Positions 61,408 to 64,000 of a stretch of DNA of 64,000 bases are shown here, piece after piece. The stretch's first letter is position 1. Every line of letters begins with the position of its first letter. The DNA comes from Chrysogorgia sp. JL179-B06. Taxonomy: Eukaryota > Cnidaria > Anthozoa > Scleralcyonacea > Chrysogorgiidae. The stretch covers positions 327,001 to 391,000 of the forward strand of contig JAYKKM010000174.1 of the NCBI GenBank assembly GCA_035772405.1, in the 5' to 3' direction. A program made the translations under genes and the position numbers. A model generated the notes under the pieces. That model saw only the letters and a program-made list of their open reading frames with translations, was not told the DNA's origin and searched no databases.

Positions 61408-63188
61408 TTATTTGCTCGTTTTTGCCGTTACCATAACAACTGGGGCGGCGTCTGCTGGTCATATTGATTGCGGGTGCGTCTGTGACACAAAATGGTAAAA
61501 ATGGTTGAAAAACCAGAAAGTAGTACAAAATAAACTATAACAAATAAACTAGGACTAATTGTTCTTATCAGAAGTGAAATGCTGCCTCTGGACTGACGCA
61601 GGAGCAGTGGTACGAGGTTGGAGCAGTGTTCAGGATCAGGCATGCCAGCAGAATGATGCTAGAAATTTTCTATAGCATATAGAAGATCAAATAAATAGAC
61701 TGTAGAATCTCTACACCACATATCAAGGCGATCATATAGCCTTGTAATATTAAAATAACGTACGGTAATCATATGGCGCATTTATACTGCATATGTCAAA
61801 ATTCAATGTTTGAACGCCATACATCTAATTCGAACAACATTTACTCGGAAGAGCAAGCCTCGCAAAGTTATAAATTTTCCATGATCAAGCGACACTTTTG
61901 CCAAATGGAACTTCACATTTGTAATATTTGCTGGCGGTCGTGCGGTCATATTTCAAAGCGAACAAACGAACGGGAATAGGCGAATGGACATTGATATTAA
62001 GAATTATGACAATTACGTACAAGGGACCATGTACACGGGGATTTCCACGTCAAATTCTGATTTACATAAATTATGATGTTTCTTTGAGGGAACGTTTAAA
62101 AGAGGAGGGAAATTGGAATGGAAAAACTAAGTAGGTTTAACTATACAATATGAGGCTATACATTACTAGCAAAAGAGACAAGTTGCGGACGTATGCAGAC
62201 GTCGATTCAGCTCCCGCCAGTATTTCACACCATGCAAGCATTGAACGGTTTCGTCATGTTGTCTACATAACTATTTCCATCTGCTGTGTCGCCAATTCAA
62301 ACTCAAGTGCTGAAAAGGATGTTATGCCCCTTGACCGTCGTGTAATATTGTATTCAGTGATAACTTCTGCCGTTTGGAATCATTCAGGCGTTCTTACAGT
62401 AGTTGGAGGTGAGTTTTCGTATGCCAGCAACATCATTACCATTTAGTTATATTAGTTTTAGAAATAGTTCGATGTTTCAATCGCGATGGGGCAGTTGTGA
62501 GTGATATAGACATCAGGGTTTTCTTTTGATTCTGGCCACATCTTAGTCTTACTTATGCCTCCGAAAAGCGGTAGATAAGTGCAGGCAACCGCATATCCCG
62601 GTAAACTGACTCGACTGTCGCGCGCTAATCTAAGTGAAGCAACACCCCTGCATCGCTGGGTATAGCAGGAGTCTGCAGGACATTGATAGACAATGGTTGT
62701 CGTTCCCGATAGACAGTAGTTTCACGAACTGTTGTCATTCCGCCTATCAGATCAATAGTAGAAAACATCATTGATGTCACCAACTAACATTGGATGAACC
62801 CGTGGATGCATGAACATGGATGGATGGATCGGGACATGATGGATGACTGACTGAAAACTAGTTGCCGTTCTGTCCTCTGCAGCCATATCCTGGTCAGTTA
62901 ATTTTGAAATGCGCATCTGCAGCTGCCGGACTGGCATATAGGCAGTTATTTGCAGCCTTGCAGGTATCACAATAAATACTAGACTATATCAGTGTCTGTG
63001 TCTATATAGAAGCTCGCTGTGTGTAGCAGGCGCGAAATAACTGCTAGCTGGTCGCCTGTCAAGATGACTGGCCAAGTCAATTTTAGCTCGGACATGCCGC
63101 TTTTATGACCGGACAAATTATTCAGCTAAAGCCTGAAAAAGAGCCTTAATTAATTCCGTAATCGCCATCGGTCAACTAGGCTTTTAAT
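61408..63188. other. 5' flank of RSPH4A/6A; first exon and promoter not located
   Basis: The start-codon exon should be here or beyond, on the minus strand. Small open frames (for example near 61428-61643 and 62150-62446) lack recognisable motifs and fitting splice phases. Confidence 0.35.
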
Positions 63189-63331
63189 AAGGCTAGTTTC
63201 CACTCAGGAAAACTCTTCCGCAGGACCGGCTGAGCTCTCGGTTGGAACTAACGACTTCAAACACAAAGGAAACTTTCCTGTCCGTTCCGGTCCTGCGGAA
63301 GATTTTCCTGAGTGGATCGGAAACTAGCCTT
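63189..63331. mobile_element. 143-bp TIR MITE
   Basis: AAGGCTAGTTTCCACTCAGG at the left and its inverse with one extra segment at the right (TTCCTGAGTGGATCGGAAAC, TAGCCTT). Inner arms CTTCCGCAGGACCGG/CCGGTCCTGCGGAAG are perfect. The target duplication is unclear. Confidence 0.8.
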
Positions 63332-63714
63332 CACGTAAAATGCATTGCGCTTTAGCTTATGTTAGCCGTTGCGTTTACACGCGATACAAGACTGAAAATG
63401 TGCGAAACCGTCACCTAATTATCTGAATTTTATTTTATTTTAATGTTTTTGCCCATATATTATAAATTATAAAATATTTACATTATTATTTTTAATTACT
63501 GATATGGCTAGGGCCCTACCAGAAACCTGGACAGGCTTTTATTTAAGACCCCTAGTTAAAATGTTGATAGTATTGTTTTCTATTTACAGTCAATCAAATT
63601 CAAATAAATTTTATAGGTATTTACAGTTAAAGGAAAGAAAGGAAAGAATTATATATTAAATTGGATTAATAGCAACCCTATACCCAGATACACAGTGTTT
63701 ATATATATATATAT

Positions 63715-63990
63715 ATAGGTAATATTTGGCATTTCACTCGATCAAACTACATGTTGAAATGATTTATGGTGAAGGCAAATTTCGAGTGTTGGAATACATA
63801 CATTTTAAGACCAAACCGGGACCAGTTGCGAAAAATGCAACTTCAAGGCCTTCCGGCTGGAATTGAACCCGCGACCCTGCGATGCTAGTCGACCACTCAG
63901 CTACGGAAACCGTTGCCGAGAGCCTAGTCACGAGTTCTGTATATGCCGGGATAAGATTCTGGGTATATTATACGGGTAATATTTAGCATT
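63715..63990 (-). mobile_element. SINE family A, reverse copy
   Basis: Body TTTCGAGTGTTGGAATACAT, GACCAAACCGGGACCAGTTG; reverse B-box GGAATTGAACCCGCGACCCT and reverse A-box region CGACCACTCAGCTACGG. GTAATATTTNGCATTTCAC occurs at both ends (about 63718 and 63976), so the unit sits between direct repeats or is part of a dimer. Confidence 0.8.
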
Positions 63991-64000
63991 TCACCAAACT

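Overview
This window is AT-rich, intron-containing, repeat-dense DNA from an animal nuclear genome. Three kinds of gene could be read exon by exon. They are the 3' part of borealin (CDCA8, chromosomal passenger complex) on the plus strand, four iodothyronine deiodinase (DIO) genes, and most of a radial spoke head gene (RSPH4A/6A family, motile cilia) on the minus strand. Small introns, TTAGGG-type interstitial telomere motifs, tRNA-derived SINEs and many foldback or MITE-like elements fit an aquatic invertebrate. A cephalochordate, hemichordate or lophotrochozoan is possible, but I cannot fix the phylum from sequence alone.

Layout. Positions 1-8024 hold borealin: six 3' exons, with introns carrying a minisatellite, a TA-flanked TIR element and a LINE fragment. 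Positions 8.7-10.3 kb are SINE debris. Positions 11.3-42.0 kb are the deiodinase cluster: DIO-A (+, 11345-12230), DIO-B (-, 17895-19339), DIO-C (-, 27227-28478) and DIO-D (-, 40795-41998). Each gene has two exons, with one phase-0 intron at the same place, directly after the conserved G-W-A-F-K block. DIO-A and DIO-B carry cysteine at the catalytic position. DIO-C and DIO-D carry an in-frame TGA there, the selenocysteine codon, with conserved deiodinase sequence on both sides. Positions 42-51 kb are gene-free and full of foldback elements. Positions 51603-61407 are RSPH4A/6A: 14 exons recovered, with almost every long intron occupied by a different satellite or transposon.

The strongest observations are: the mixed Sec/Cys deiodinase cluster; a four-copy 121-bp tandem duplication that copies the 3' end of an RSPH exon together with its splice donor; several datable nested insertions with visible target-site duplications (9-bp TSDs in two related elements, an 8-bp TSD in a hAT-like element inside a LINE, a 5-bp TSD in an element inside a SINE); and intronic or intergenic satellites made of transcription-factor-like palindromes (CACGTG, TTCnnGAA, TGACGTCA). 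I found no convincing SECIS element for either TGA-containing deiodinase, and that is the main gap. Most of the other open reading frames in the window are artefacts of tandem repeats or transposon remnants.
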